Shown: piece after piece, positions 1-9,252 of the stretch | Layout of the letters: the number at the start of each line of letters is the position of its first letter | How positions within the stretch are numbered: the first letter of the stretch is position 1 | Assembly: GCF_024172125.1 (NCBI RefSeq) | Contig: NZ_JAMZEA010000007.1 | Location: forward strand, 62,001 to 126,000 | Length of the DNA stretch: 64,000 nucleotides | Direction: 5' to 3' | Origin: Actinomadura rupiterrae | GTDB taxonomy: Bacteria; Actinomycetota; Actinomycetes; Streptosporangiales; Streptosporangiaceae | Position numbers and translations under genes: made by a program | The notes under the pieces: model-generated | What the model was told of the DNA's origin: nothing | Database searches by the model: none | What the model saw: only the letters and a program-made list of their open reading frames with translations

Positions 1-108
1 CGAGCCGACGAACACGTTCCCGACCGGGTCGGCGTCCAGGATGCGCAGCGCCTCGTCGCGGTGCCGGTCGTCCAGCACCCGCACGGGCGACGCCCCCAGC
101 ATCCGCAT
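1..108 (-). CDS. GNAT-family N-acetyltransferase with DUF4081-like N-terminus (partial, 5' end only)
   Basis: Only the first 36 codons lie in the window; the rest runs off the left edge. The reading starts MRMLGASPVRVLDDRHRDEA and continues ALRILDADPVGNVFVGS, which resembles the N-terminus of the actinobacterial acetyltransferases encoded next to ispG (Rv2867c in M. tuberculosis). ATG at 108 or the in-frame ATG at 102 could both be the start; no convincing ribosome site is visible. The identification rests on this short stretch and on the known order dxr-rip1-ispG-GNAT, here interrupted by five peptidase genes. Confidence 0.55.
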   Translation of the reverse strand, partial: MRMLGASPVRVLDDRHRDEALRILDADPVGNVFVGS

Positions 109-153
109 GGCTATCGGGCCGCCATCGCCGTTGTCAGCACCACGTACCCAAGA

Positions 154-1755
154 CTAGAACCTCGTCCCGACCGGTGCGGACACCGGTCCTGGCGGCGCGG
201 GCCGGACCCGCTTGGCCGGGCCGTCCGGCGTGGGCGGCGGCGGGGCCTTGCAGGTCGCGCCGGGCTTCGGCAGGGCGCCGCGCAGGAGGTAGTTCGCGAC
301 CGTCCCGTCCACGCACCGGTCGCCGCTCAGGGTGACACCGTGGTTGCCGCCCCCCACCTGCACCAGCAGCCGCGACCCCGGCAGCAGCCGGTGGGTCTCC
401 ACGGCGCCGTTGAACGGGGTGGCGGCGTCCTCGGTGCCCTGGACCAGCAGGACCGGGGCCAGGCGCGCGGGGGCGCCGGCCCGCGGCGCCGGGCCCTGCG
501 GCGGCCGCCAGCTCGCGCACGGTGCGTTGTACCAGGTGTTGCTCCAGGTCTCGAACGTGTAACCCGCACGATAGAGCCGGACGCTGTCGTCGTGCCACCG
601 CCGCCAGGCGCGCGGCCAGGCCGCGTCCCGGCACTGGACGGCCGAGTAGACGGCGTAGTCGTTCTGGTCGAGGAACCCCGGCCTGCTCCACGCCTTGGCC
701 AGCGGCTTCGGGTCGCCCTTCAGGTAGGCGGAGAGGATCTTGGCGTGAACCGGCCACGCATAGTCGCCGTAGCCGTCCGACAGGAAGACGTCGTCCAGCT
801 CGGACGCGCCGATCCGGCCGTTCAGCGGGGCGGCCTTGAGCCGCGCGCGGGCCCGGGCGTAGGACGCGGCGACCTCTTGCTCGGTGGCCCCGAGGTGGTA
901 GACCGCGTCGTAGCGGGCGATCCAGGCGAAGTAGGTCTGGATCCGCTTCTGGAACGCCACGTTCTGGTCGATGTTGGCGTCGTACCAGACGCCGCTCGGC
1001 CGGACGACGCTGTCCAGCACCATCCGCCGCACCCGGTCCGGGTACCGCGAGGCGTACTCGGTGCCCAGGTAGGAGCCGTACGAGTAGCCGAGGTAGTTGA
1101 TCTTCCGCTGGCCGAGCGCGGCGCGGATGTCGTCCATGTCGCGGACCCAGTCCGCGGTGCCCATGTGCGGCAGCAGGCGCGGGTAGCGGCGCGCGCAGTC
1201 GGCCGCGTACGCCGCCGCGCGGGCGCGCCAGGCCCTCTCCTCCGCCGCGTTCGCCGGGGTGGTGTCGGCGCGCGGGTGCCCCGGGTCCTGGAAGGACGGG
1301 TCGCAGACCATCGCGGGCCGGCTCGCGCCGACACCGCGCGGGTCGAAGCCGATCCAGTCGTAGGCGGCGGCGACGCGGTGCGGCATGCCCTTGGTGAGCA
1401 GCAGCGGCATGTCCCGGCCGTGCGCGCCCGGCCCGCCGCGGTTCAGCAGGACGATGCCCTGCGAGCGTGCGGCGGTGTGCCGGGCCCGGGTCAGCGCGAG
1501 GGTGATCCGCGGGCCGCGCGGCCGGGCGTGGTCGAGCGGCACCCGCAGCGTGGCGCACTGCAGGGTGCGCAGGCGGTTCTTCTCGACCGGGTCGTTCTTG
1601 GGGCAGGGTTTCCAGGCGATCGTCCCGGACGCTCTGGGCGCACCGGGCGCGGCGGCTGACGCGGTGGCGAGGGCGGCGGGCGCGGACAGGACGGCGAGAG
1701 CGGCGACCGTCGCGGCGGCCCCGGCCGTCGCGCGGTGGGCTATGGGGTTGCGCAC
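154..1755 (-). CDS. Secreted alpha/beta hydrolase, tripeptidyl aminopeptidase (S33) family, copy 1
   Basis: A 533-residue exported hydrolase that probably removes short peptides from the N-terminus of extracellular substrates. It opens with an Ala-rich signal peptide (to about residue 34). The nucleophile elbow is GYSYGSYLG, an oxyanion/loop signature is LLNRGGPGA, and the acid and base of the triad fit the Asp in GTEDAATPF and the His in GGGNHGVTL. The C-terminal domain is the TAP-like C-terminal cap. The start is GTG at 1755 with a weak ribosome site. It is the most diverged of five tandem paralogues, with a Pro-rich C-terminal tail the others lack. Family membership is secure; substrate is unknown. 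Confidence 0.9.
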   Translation of the reverse strand: MRNPIAHRATAGAAATVAALAVLSAPAALATASAAAPGAPRASGTIAWKPCPKNDPVEKNRLRTLQCATLRVPLDHARPRGPRITLALTRARHTAARSQGIVLLNRGGPGAHGRDMPLLLTKGMPHRVAAAYDWIGFDPRGVGASRPAMVCDPSFQDPGHPRADTTPANAAEERAWRARAAAYAADCARRYPRLLPHMGTADWVRDMDDIRAALGQRKINYLGYSYGSYLGTEYASRYPDRVRRMVLDSVVRPSGVWYDANIDQNVAFQKRIQTYFAWIARYDAVYHLGATEQEVAASYARARARLKAAPLNGRIGASELDDVFLSDGYGDYAWPVHAKILSAYLKGDPKPLAKAWSRPGFLDQNDYAVYSAVQCRDAAWPRAWRRWHDDSVRLYRAGYTFETWSNTWYNAPCASWRPPQGPAPRAGAPARLAPVLLVQGTEDAATPFNGAVETHRLLPGSRLLVQVGGGNHGVTLSGDRCVDGTVANYLLRGALPKPGATCKAPPPPTPDGPAKRVRPAPPGPVSAPVGTRF

Positions 1756-1866
1756 CCTGGAGTTCTACCGGCCGGATCCGCGCGGCCGGGCGACCCGAGA
1801 TTCCCGCGTTTCCGGGCGAAGCCCCAGGAAAATCGGGGTACGGGGTGAAGCCCGTCCCACGCGGAA

Positions 1867-1894
1867 CGGGGCCGCTCCCGGAGGAGCGGCCCCG
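1867..1894 (-). terminator. Intrinsic terminator-like hairpin after peptidase copy 2
   Basis: Twelve-base-pair perfect stem (arms 1867-1878 and 1883-1894) with a 4-base loop, 45 bases past the stop of the gene ending at 1940. No U-tract follows, as is usual in high-GC actinomycetes. Confidence 0.75.
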
Positions 1895-1939
1895 CCTGCG
1901 CAAGGTTCGAGCTCAGGAGAGCCCGCTAAGGACGGGTCG

Positions 1940-3508
1940 TCAGAGACGGCCGGCCGGGAGGTCCTTGCCGGTGTTGGCGACCGCCGTGCGCAGCTGCGTC
2001 GGGTTCGGGTCGTTCAGCGCCGGGTCGGCCTTGCAGGTGTCGTCGAAGCCCTTGGCGCCCTTCTTCGGCAGCCAGCCGGTGGACAGGTACTTGGCGACCT
2101 TGTCGTCCAGGCACTTGTTGCCGTTGAGGGTGTTGGCGTGGGTCTTGCCGCCGAGCTCCAGCAGGAGGCGCGACGACGGGAACCGCTTGTGCATCGCGAA
2201 GCCGCCCGCGACCGGGGTCGCGGCGTCGAGCGTGGACTGGACGAGCAGGATGCCGTCCAGGCCCTTCTTGCCGTGGATGTTCAGCGCCGGGCCGCCCTTG
2301 AACGGCCAGTACAGCACCGGGGCGTTGTACCAGACGTTGCTCCAGGTGTTGAAGCGGTAGCCGCTCTTGTAGAGCTTGTTCGCGTCGCTCTTCCACTTGG
2401 CCCAGCTGCGGGGCCACGCGGCGTCCGCGCCCTGGACGGCGTTGTAGACGGCGAAGCCGTTGTCGTCGTCGCCCGGGTCGACGCTGTCGGTCAGCGGCTT
2501 CGGGTCCTTCTTGACGACCCACGCCGACAGGGCCGCGGCCGGGTCCTCGTAGGACGAGGTGTAGTAGCCGGCGTTCAGCACGATGTCGTCGAGCTCGTCA
2601 CCGCCGACGACGCCGCCGATCGGCTTCTTCAGGGCGGCGGCGCGGGTCTTGTAGTACAGCGCCTCGACGGCCTTCTCGGTCTTGCCGAGGTGGTAGACCG
2701 AGTCGTACTTGGCGAGCCACGCGAACCAGAGCTTGATGTTCCGCTCGAACGCCTTGTCCTGCTCGATCTGCGAGCCGTACCAGACGGTGTTGGGGTTGAC
2801 GTTGCCGTCCAGCACCATGCGGCCGACGCGCTTGGGGAACAGCGTCGCGTAGGTCGAGCCGAGGTAGGTGCCGTAGGAGAAGCCGTAGTAGTTCGTCTTC
2901 TTGGCGCCCAGGGCCGCGCGGATGCTGTCCATGTCGCGGGCCACGTCGGTGGTGCGCAGGTGCGGCAGCAGCCAGCCGAACTTCCTGGTGCAGTCCTGCG
3001 CGTACTTCTTGGACTTCGCCAGCCAGAACTTCTCGATCTTCGCCGAGGTCGGCACGTAGTTCGGCCGCGGCGGCTTGGCGTAGTGCGCGTCGCAGGTCAG
3101 CGCGGGCTTGCTCTGCCCGACACCGCGCGGGTCGAAGCCCACGAAGTCGTACTGGGCGGCGACCTCCGCGTGGCCCACGCCCTTCAGCCAGCGCGGCAGC
3201 TTCTCGGAGTAGGCGTAGCCCGAACCGCCCGGTCCGCCCGGGTTGCCGAGCATGATGCCGTGGTAGTTCTTGGTGTCGGTGTGGTGCGTCCGCGAGATCG
3301 CGATCTGGATCTGCTTGCCGTGGGGCTTGGCGTAGTCCAGCGGGACGGTCACGAAACCGCAGTCGGCCTTGGCCGCGATCAGCTTGGGGTCGGTGCACTT
3401 GACCCAGCTGACCTTCGGCTTCGCCGGGGCCGGAGCCGCGGTGGCGGCCGAAGCGGTACCCGCCACGGCCACCACCGCCGCGGACGCGGCGATGACGATC
3501 TTCTTCAT
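1940..3508 (-). CDS. Secreted alpha/beta hydrolase, tripeptidyl aminopeptidase family, copy 2
   Basis: 522 residues, with a clear signal peptide (MKKIVIAASAAVVAVAGT, cleavage near TAAPAPA). Nucleophile motif GFSYGTYLG; acid in QSTLDAATP; base His in LGGKTHANTL. The substrate side has the family sequence GNPGGPGGSG. The ATG at 3508 is preceded by AAGGAA at good spacing. It is closest to copy 3 (shared ARDMDSIR/ARDLEQIR and NVNP segments). It lies between two hairpin terminators and so is probably transcribed on its own. Likely an extracellular tri/dipeptide-releasing exopeptidase acting on proline-containing or secreted-protein propeptides, by analogy with Streptomyces Tap/Slp proteins. Confidence 0.92.
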   Translation of the reverse strand: MKKIVIAASAAVVAVAGTASAATAAPAPAKPKVSWVKCTDPKLIAAKADCGFVTVPLDYAKPHGKQIQIAISRTHHTDTKNYHGIMLGNPGGPGGSGYAYSEKLPRWLKGVGHAEVAAQYDFVGFDPRGVGQSKPALTCDAHYAKPPRPNYVPTSAKIEKFWLAKSKKYAQDCTRKFGWLLPHLRTTDVARDMDSIRAALGAKKTNYYGFSYGTYLGSTYATLFPKRVGRMVLDGNVNPNTVWYGSQIEQDKAFERNIKLWFAWLAKYDSVYHLGKTEKAVEALYYKTRAAALKKPIGGVVGGDELDDIVLNAGYYTSSYEDPAAALSAWVVKKDPKPLTDSVDPGDDDNGFAVYNAVQGADAAWPRSWAKWKSDANKLYKSGYRFNTWSNVWYNAPVLYWPFKGGPALNIHGKKGLDGILLVQSTLDAATPVAGGFAMHKRFPSSRLLLELGGKTHANTLNGNKCLDDKVAKYLSTGWLPKKGAKGFDDTCKADPALNDPNPTQLRTAVANTGKDLPAGRL

Positions 3509-3528
3509 CCGGATTCCTTCTGAACGGG

Positions 3529-3562
3529 GGCGCGCCCCGCCTCGGTGGAAGCGGGGCGCGCC
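3529..3562 (-). terminator. Intrinsic terminator-like hairpin after peptidase copy 3
   Basis: Perfect 12-bp stem (3529-3540 with 3551-3562) and a 10-base loop, between the stop at 3597 and the start of the next gene at 3508. Confidence 0.75.
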
Positions 3563-3596
3563 GTCACGTGATGCTCGGCGCCAACGGATCCGCTGG

Positions 3597-5207
3597 TCAG
3601 CGGACCTTGGGCAGCGCCAGTTCGGGCAGGCCGGGCACGGCGGTCAGCGACTTGGCCGACACGGTGGTCGGGTTCGGGTCGTTGGTCGCCGGGTTGGCGT
3701 CGCAAGTGTCGTCCACCCCGTGCTTGTCCGCGGGGAGGGCGCCGGTGTCCAGGTAGGAAACAGCCTTGGTGAACAGGCACTGGTTACCGAGGCTGTTGGC
3801 GTGCGTCTTGCCGCCGAGCTCGACGAGCAGGCGCGAGTTGAGCTCGCGGTGCTGGACGAACACGCCGTCGTACGGGGTCGCGGCGTCCAGGGTGCCCTGG
3901 ATCAGCAGCGTCGGGGTGGCGGTGTGGCGGGCGTGGATGCGCAGCTTCGGCCCGCCGTTGAACGGCCAGTAGAAGATCGGCGCGTTGAACCACACGTTCG
4001 GCCAGGTGTTGAAGCGGTTGCCCTGCTTCACCAGCCGGACCGCGTCGTTGTGCCACTTGCTCCAGTTCCGCGGCCAGTGCGCGTCGGCGCCCTGGACGGC
4101 GTTGTACACCGCGAAGCCGTTGTCGTCGGAGGTGTCGCCCTGCCGGTCCTGGAGGGCCTTGGGGTCCTTGTTGACGATCCAGGCGGACAGCGCGTCGGCG
4201 ACCGGGATGTACTCGCTGGTGTAGTACGGCGCCTGCTGGACGATGTCGTCCAGCTCGTCCGGGCCGATGGTCCCGCCGATGGGGGCCTTGGCGGCCGCGG
4301 CGCGCGCCTTGTAGTAGTTGGCCTCGACGGCCTTCTCGGTGGTGCCGAGGTGGAACTTGGAGTCCCACTTGGCGATCCAGGAGTTGAACAGCTTGAAGTT
4401 CCGCTCGAACGCGCGGTCCTGGTCGAGCTGCGTGTCGTACCAGATGCGGTCCGGGTTGACGTTGCCGTCGAGGACGAACTTGCCGGTCTGGCGCGGGAAC
4501 AGCGTCTCGTAGGTCGCGCCGAGGTAGGTGCCGTAGGAGAAGCCCCAGTAGTTGAGCTTCTGGTCGGCGCCGAACGTGCGGCGGATCTGCTCCAGGTCGC
4601 GGGCGGCGTCGGTGGTCCGCATGTGCGGCAGCAGCCAGCCGAACTTCTTGGTGCAGTCCTGCGCGTACTGCTTGGACTTGGCGAGCCAGGCCGCCTCCTC
4701 CTTGCGCGAACCCGGGTTGTAGTCCGGGCGGACCGGCTTCTGGAAGTCGCTGTTGCAGCGCAGCGCGGGCTGGCTGTACTCGACGCCGCGCGGGTCGAAG
4801 CCGACGAGGTCGTACTTGGCGGCGAGGGCCGCGTAGCCGCGCTTGTTCAGCAGCAGCTTGAAGTAGGGGCCGTAGACGAGGCCCGCCCCGCCGGGACCGC
4901 CGGGGTTGAAGGTCAGCACGCCGCGGTAGTCCTTGGTGTCGGTGTGCTTCACCCGGGACACCGCGATCGAGATCTTCTTGCCGTTCGGGCGCGCGTAGTC
5001 CAGCGGCACTTCCATCTGGCCGCACTCGGCGCCCGCCGCCTTGTAGTACGCGGCGTAACCGTCGGTCGGGCAGGCACCCCAGGTGACCTTGGACGCGGCG
5101 GCGACCGCCGTCTTCGGCGCGGTCGGGCCCGGGTCCGCGAACGCGGCCGTGGCGGCGCCGCCGACACCGACCGCGGCGGCGGTCGTGATCAGGAGGAGCT
5201 TCTTCAC
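3597..5207 (-). CDS. Secreted alpha/beta hydrolase, tripeptidyl aminopeptidase family, copy 3
   Basis: The frame is open further upstream, but GTG at 5207 is the better start. A GGGGG ribosome site lies about 5 bases before it, and translation then begins VKKLLLITTAAAVGVGG, a signal peptide ending near AFADP. That gives 536 residues. Nucleophile GFSYGTYLG; acid in QGTLDAATPY; His in LGGKTHANSL. Same architecture as copy 2, to which it is closest. It has its own upstream AT-richer leader (about 5280-5370) and its own terminator, so it is probably independently expressed. Exopeptidase activity is inferred from the family. Confidence 0.92.
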   Translation of the reverse strand: MKKLLLITTAAAVGVGGAATAAFADPGPTAPKTAVAAASKVTWGACPTDGYAAYYKAAGAECGQMEVPLDYARPNGKKISIAVSRVKHTDTKDYRGVLTFNPGGPGGAGLVYGPYFKLLLNKRGYAALAAKYDLVGFDPRGVEYSQPALRCNSDFQKPVRPDYNPGSRKEEAAWLAKSKQYAQDCTKKFGWLLPHMRTTDAARDLEQIRRTFGADQKLNYWGFSYGTYLGATYETLFPRQTGKFVLDGNVNPDRIWYDTQLDQDRAFERNFKLFNSWIAKWDSKFHLGTTEKAVEANYYKARAAAAKAPIGGTIGPDELDDIVQQAPYYTSEYIPVADALSAWIVNKDPKALQDRQGDTSDDNGFAVYNAVQGADAHWPRNWSKWHNDAVRLVKQGNRFNTWPNVWFNAPIFYWPFNGGPKLRIHARHTATPTLLIQGTLDAATPYDGVFVQHRELNSRLLVELGGKTHANSLGNQCLFTKAVSYLDTGALPADKHGVDDTCDANPATNDPNPTTVSAKSLTAVPGLPELALPKVR

Positions 5208-5413
5208 CAAACCCCCTAGGCCGGGGCACACCGCACCCCACGGTGGGGACGTGACTGGGGGCGGCCCCCGGCATCGCTCCGTCAACAGTTAGGCAGATTG
5301 TGGTGTTTGTTCAGGTTCGGACGGGAGAGCCCGATGTGAGTAGATACAAAACTGTGATCAAAGCGCGGGAACACCGAGCGCGGTCCGAACGTCGCGAATC
5401 GCTGTACAGGCAG

Positions 5414-5446
5414 CGGCTCCCGCCGGCGAAACGTCGGCGGGAGCCG
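5414..5446 (-). terminator. Intrinsic terminator-like hairpin after peptidase copy 4
   Basis: Twelve-base-pair stem (5414-5425 with 5435-5446) closing a short loop, 60 bases past the stop at 5506. Confidence 0.75.
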
Positions 5447-5505
5447 GGGTCTCCCAGGTCGCGGCGCGGGCGCCGGTGGCGTGGACCGTGCCGTCACGAG
5501 GGTCG

Positions 5506-7134
5506 TTACTTGGCGATGTCCAGGCCGAGGCCCTTGACGGACGTGCCGGTGAGGGCGTTCGCCGGGGGCACCGGGTCACCCGTCGACTTGACGAAGGTCA
5601 GGCCCTTGGCGGGGCGCTTCCCGGTCAGGAAGTAGGTGTCCCAGACCGCGTCCACGGCGGGGTTGCCGCGGTGCACGATGCAGTGCGTCCGGCCGTCGGA
5701 CTCGACGAGCATGCGCGAGCCCTTCAGCGCGCGGTGCAGCTCCAGCGCGCCCGGGTACGGCGTGGCGGCGTCGTTGGCGGCGTTGAACATCATGATGTTC
5801 GTCGGCAGCTTCTTGACGTGGCGCACGTCGACCGGCGTGCCCGGCTTGGCCGGCCAGTACAGGCACGGCGTGTTGTACCAGGCGTTGCCCCAGGTCAGGA
5901 AGGGGTGCTTCCTGTTGATCCGGGTGTTGTCGCGCTGCCACTTGGCCCAGTTGGTCGGCCACTGCACGTCGGTGCACTGGACGGCGCTGTAGCCGAAGTA
6001 GCTGTTGTCGTCGGACTCGCCGGTGGTCGGGCCGCCGAAGGCGTCCGCGAACCCGGCCATGTCGCCCTTCTTGTAGGCGGCCAGGCCGTTCGCCGGCGGG
6101 AACCAGTAGCTCGGCAGCCGCCGGTAGCCGGCGTTCTGGATGTTGTCGGTCAGCGAGTCGGAGGTGACCGCCGTGACGTCACCGGACTGCGGGTCCTTGA
6201 CGAACACCGGGTTCTTCGCCAGCTTGGCGCGCAGGTCGTAGAACCAGGCGCGCACCTGCTTCTGCGTGGTGCCCAGGTGGTACACCTTGTCCCACTTGGC
6301 GAGCCAGCCGAAGAAGTAGTCGATGTTCCGGTCGAACCAGATGTCCTGCTGCAGGTTCGCGTCGTACCAGACACCGGACGGGCCGATGTTGCCGTCCAGG
6401 GCCATCCGGCCGACCTTGTCCGGGAACAGCGCGGCGTAGACCTGGCCCAGGTAGGTGCCGTAGGACGCGCCGTGGTAGTCGAGCTTCCTGCTGCCCAGCG
6501 CCTTGCGGATGGACTCCACGTCCCGCGCCGAGTCCACGGTCTTGTCGTGGCTCAGCAGCCCGACCTTGTCGGCCTTGCCGCAGGCCTCGGCGTAGCGCTT
6601 GGTCAGCCCCAGCCAGGTCTTCTCCGACTTGGGGTCGCCGGTCCCGTAGTCGGGGCGCGGCTCCAGCTGGTACTTCAGGTCGCACCGGATCGCCGGGACG
6701 CTGTGCCCGATGCCGCGCGGGTCGAAGCCCACGAAGTCGTAGGCGTCCTGCATGGCCTTGGAGCTCTGGTTGAACACCCGGCCGCCGAAGTAGGCGCCGG
6801 AGCCGCCGGGGCCGCCCGGGTTGACGACCATCTGGCCCATGGCCTTGCCCGCGCCGGTGTGCGGCGTCAGGGTCACCTCAAGGGTGATCTTGGTGCCGTT
6901 GGGGTGCGCGTAGTCCAGCGGGACGCTGAGCTCGGCGCACTTGATGCGCTTGGACCCCTGCGCCTGGGGGGTGTCGGTCGCGGACACCTGCTTGACGATG
7001 TCGGCCGGGCAGGCGTGCCAGGCGAGCTTCGAGGCCGTCGGCTTCGCCGCCCCCTGGTCGGCCGAGGCTGCGGCCGAACCGAGCCCCGCGAGCCCGAGGC
7101 CGGTCACCGCGGCGACCGTGACGAGTCGTTTCAC
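5506..7134 (-). CDS. Secreted alpha/beta hydrolase, tripeptidyl aminopeptidase family, copy 4
   Basis: GTG at 7134 is chosen over the in-frame upstream codons because GGAGGAG sits 6 bases before it and the protein then starts VKRLVTVAAVTGLGLAGLG, a signal peptide cleaved near ASADQ; 542 residues. The nucleophile elbow is GASYGTYLG, the acid lies in NAANDAATPY and the base His in DGRTHCIVHRG. The Cys next to the catalytic His and the GASYG elbow are shared only with copy 5, marking a separate sub-pair. Leader, ribosome site and first codons are nearly identical to copy 5, which points to a local duplication. Confidence 0.92.
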   Translation of the reverse strand: MKRLVTVAAVTGLGLAGLGSAAASADQGAAKPTASKLAWHACPADIVKQVSATDTPQAQGSKRIKCAELSVPLDYAHPNGTKITLEVTLTPHTGAGKAMGQMVVNPGGPGGSGAYFGGRVFNQSSKAMQDAYDFVGFDPRGIGHSVPAIRCDLKYQLEPRPDYGTGDPKSEKTWLGLTKRYAEACGKADKVGLLSHDKTVDSARDVESIRKALGSRKLDYHGASYGTYLGQVYAALFPDKVGRMALDGNIGPSGVWYDANLQQDIWFDRNIDYFFGWLAKWDKVYHLGTTQKQVRAWFYDLRAKLAKNPVFVKDPQSGDVTAVTSDSLTDNIQNAGYRRLPSYWFPPANGLAAYKKGDMAGFADAFGGPTTGESDDNSYFGYSAVQCTDVQWPTNWAKWQRDNTRINRKHPFLTWGNAWYNTPCLYWPAKPGTPVDVRHVKKLPTNIMMFNAANDAATPYPGALELHRALKGSRMLVESDGRTHCIVHRGNPAVDAVWDTYFLTGKRPAKGLTFVKSTGDPVPPANALTGTSVKGLGLDIAK

Positions 7135-7332
7135 GGACCACTCCTCCTTCGGACCCCCGCGAGCGGGGATCCTGAAATGGACGTACCGAGCGATCTTCGT
7201 CAACGCGACATATGGGAAGTCAGCCGCCAAATCGTGTTGTAGCTACACCGAGGCCGCGCCGTGATCCGATCGAGACCGGTGCGACGCAGGCCATCGGCGC
7301 CGAATGAGTGGTTCGGACCCGTCCGAAACGGG

Positions 7333-7366
7333 ACCGGGCCCCGCCTCCGAGGAGGCGGGGCCCGGT
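7333..7366 (-). terminator. Very strong terminator hairpin after peptidase copy 5
   Basis: A perfect 16-base inverted repeat (7333-7348 and 7351-7366), effectively a 15-bp stem with a 4-base loop, just past the stop at 7380. Confidence 0.85.
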
Positions 7367-7379
7367 GGGCGGACGTCGC

Positions 7380-8996
7380 TTACTTGATGACGTCGTTCAG
7401 CAGGCCGCCGACGGCGGCGCTGCGGAGCCCGGCGGCCGGCGGGGTGGGGTCACCCAGCTGCGGCACGTGCACGGTGCGCTGCGACGGCAGCTTCCCGTCG
7501 AGGAAGTACGCGTCGAAGTACGCGTCCACCGCCGACGAGCCGCGGTGCACGATGCAGTGCGTGCGGTCGCCGTCCTGGATCACCAGGTGCGACTTGAGGC
7601 GGCGCTGCATGTCCAGCGAGCCCGCGTACGGCGTCGCGGCGTCGTCCGTCGCCTGGAACATCAGGATGTTCTTCGGCAGGTTCTTCACCGCGCCGACGTT
7701 CACCGGCTTGGCGGCCTTCGCCGGCCAGCCGAGGCACGGCGAGTTGAACCAGACGTTGCCCCAGGTCAGGAACGGAGCCTTCTTGTTGACCCGGACGTTG
7801 TCGTTGTGCCACTTCTTCCAGCTGGTCGGCCACTGGGTGTCGGTGCACTGGACGGCGTTGTAGACCGCGAAGGTGTTGTCGTCCACCGGCGAGTTCGTCG
7901 GGCCACCGAAGGTGTCGACGAAGGTGGCGATGTCGCCCTTCTTGTAGGCGGCCAGACCGGCGCCCATCATGTTCCACATGCCCGCGCTGCGGCGGTAGCC
8001 GGCGTTCTGGATGACGTCGGTGAGGTTCGCCGACGACACGGCCGCGCTCTTGTCGGCCGAGTAGACCGGCTTCTTGGCGAGCTTGGCGCGCAGACCGTAG
8101 AAGAAGGAGCGGACCTCCTTCTGGGTCTTGCCCAGGTGGTAGGTGGAGTCGTACTTGGCCAGCCAGCCGAAGTAGTACTCCATGTTCTTGTTGAACGCGA
8201 CGTCCTGGTCCAGGTTGGCCTTGTACCAGACACCGGACGGGCCGACGACGCCGTCCAGGACCATGCGGTTCACCTTGGTCGGGAACAGGGTCGCGTAGAC
8301 CGAGCCCAGGTAGGTGCCGTAGGACGCGCCGTAGTAGTCGAGCTTCTTGTTGCCCAGCGCGCGGCGGATCGTGTTGAGGTCGCGCGCCGAGTCGGTGGTG
8401 TGGATGTGCTTGAGCAGCCCGATCTTGTCGGCCTTCTTGCACGCGGCGTCGTAGGCGTAGGTGCGCTTCAGCCAGATCTTCTCCGACCTGGCGTCACCGG
8501 TGCCGTAGTCCGGACGCGGCTCGTGGCCGTAGCCCGTGTCGCAGCTGAGGGCCGGCTTGCTCGCTCCGACGCCGCGCGGGTCGAACCCGATGACGTCGTA
8601 GGCGGCGCGCATCGCCGGGGAGTTCTGCGCGAACACGCGGGGGCCGAAGATGCCGCCGGCGCCGCCCGGTCCACCCGGGTTGACGACGATCTGGCCCTTG
8701 GCCTTGCTGGCGCCGGTGTGCGGCGTGCGGGTCACGAACAGGCTGATCTTCTTGCCGTTCGGCTTCGCGTAGTCCAGCGGGACCTGGAGGTAGCCGCACT
8801 GCACGATCTTCGAGACCGGGAAGATCGGGTCGTAGTTGGTCGCCACCGTCTTGACGAAGTCGGCGGGGCAGGCGTGCCACTTGACCGCCGACACCTTGTA
8901 GGCGTCGGCGGAGTCCGTGGCGGCCGAAGCGGCGGTGGCGCCGAGGGCGGTGACCCCCAGGCCGGCCGTCGCGGCCATGATGACGAGTCTCTTCAC
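7380..8996 (-). CDS. Secreted alpha/beta hydrolase, tripeptidyl aminopeptidase family, copy 5
   Basis: 538 residues from GTG at 8996, which has GGAGGAG upstream; the start gives VKRLVIMAATAGLGVTALG, an export signal cleaved near ASAAT. Nucleophile GASYGTYLG; acid in QATDDAATPY; base His in GDRTHCIVHRG. It is the sister of copy 4 (same TDSARDLN/VDSARDVE region and the same YQ/KANLxQD segment). It is the first of the five in transcriptional order after ispG, but a strong terminator follows ispG, so the two are unlikely to share a transcript. Secretion and exopeptidase role are inferred from the family. Confidence 0.92.
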   Translation of the reverse strand: MKRLVIMAATAGLGVTALGATAASAATDSADAYKVSAVKWHACPADFVKTVATNYDPIFPVSKIVQCGYLQVPLDYAKPNGKKISLFVTRTPHTGASKAKGQIVVNPGGPGGAGGIFGPRVFAQNSPAMRAAYDVIGFDPRGVGASKPALSCDTGYGHEPRPDYGTGDARSEKIWLKRTYAYDAACKKADKIGLLKHIHTTDSARDLNTIRRALGNKKLDYYGASYGTYLGSVYATLFPTKVNRMVLDGVVGPSGVWYKANLDQDVAFNKNMEYYFGWLAKYDSTYHLGKTQKEVRSFFYGLRAKLAKKPVYSADKSAAVSSANLTDVIQNAGYRRSAGMWNMMGAGLAAYKKGDIATFVDTFGGPTNSPVDDNTFAVYNAVQCTDTQWPTSWKKWHNDNVRVNKKAPFLTWGNVWFNSPCLGWPAKAAKPVNVGAVKNLPKNILMFQATDDAATPYAGSLDMQRRLKSHLVIQDGDRTHCIVHRGSSAVDAYFDAYFLDGKLPSQRTVHVPQLGDPTPPAAGLRSAAVGGLLNDVIK

Positions 8997-9181
8997 AGAC
9001 CACTCCTCCACACCGGACCTTCGAATGGTCCGGTTCACGGTGATTCGCCCGAAATATTGGCGATCCCGGAGGTGACGGAGATAGTCCGTTGACGTCGATC
9101 GTTGTTACATAGTTGCCCTTTCGTGACTCTTGCCACTTAGATGAGTGAAAGGTAAAAATCGCCGCTCAGGTCACAGCAGAA

Positions 9182-9207
9182 GGCCCCCGGGGACATCCCC
9201 GGGGGCC
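9182..9207 (-). terminator. Terminator hairpin after ispG
   Basis: Perfect 11-bp G/C stem (9182-9192 with 9197-9207) and 4-base loop, 46 bases past the ispG stop. It separates the isoprenoid operon from the peptidase array. Confidence 0.85.
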
Positions 9208-9252
9208 GTGAGAGCGTTCGTGAGGCTCCCCGCGTGGCGGGGAGCCGGTGCG

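Noticed and set aside
3597..5285. Longer start for peptidase copy 3 at 5285
   Set aside because: The extra 26 residues precede a perfect signal peptide and include the ribosome site of GTG 5207.
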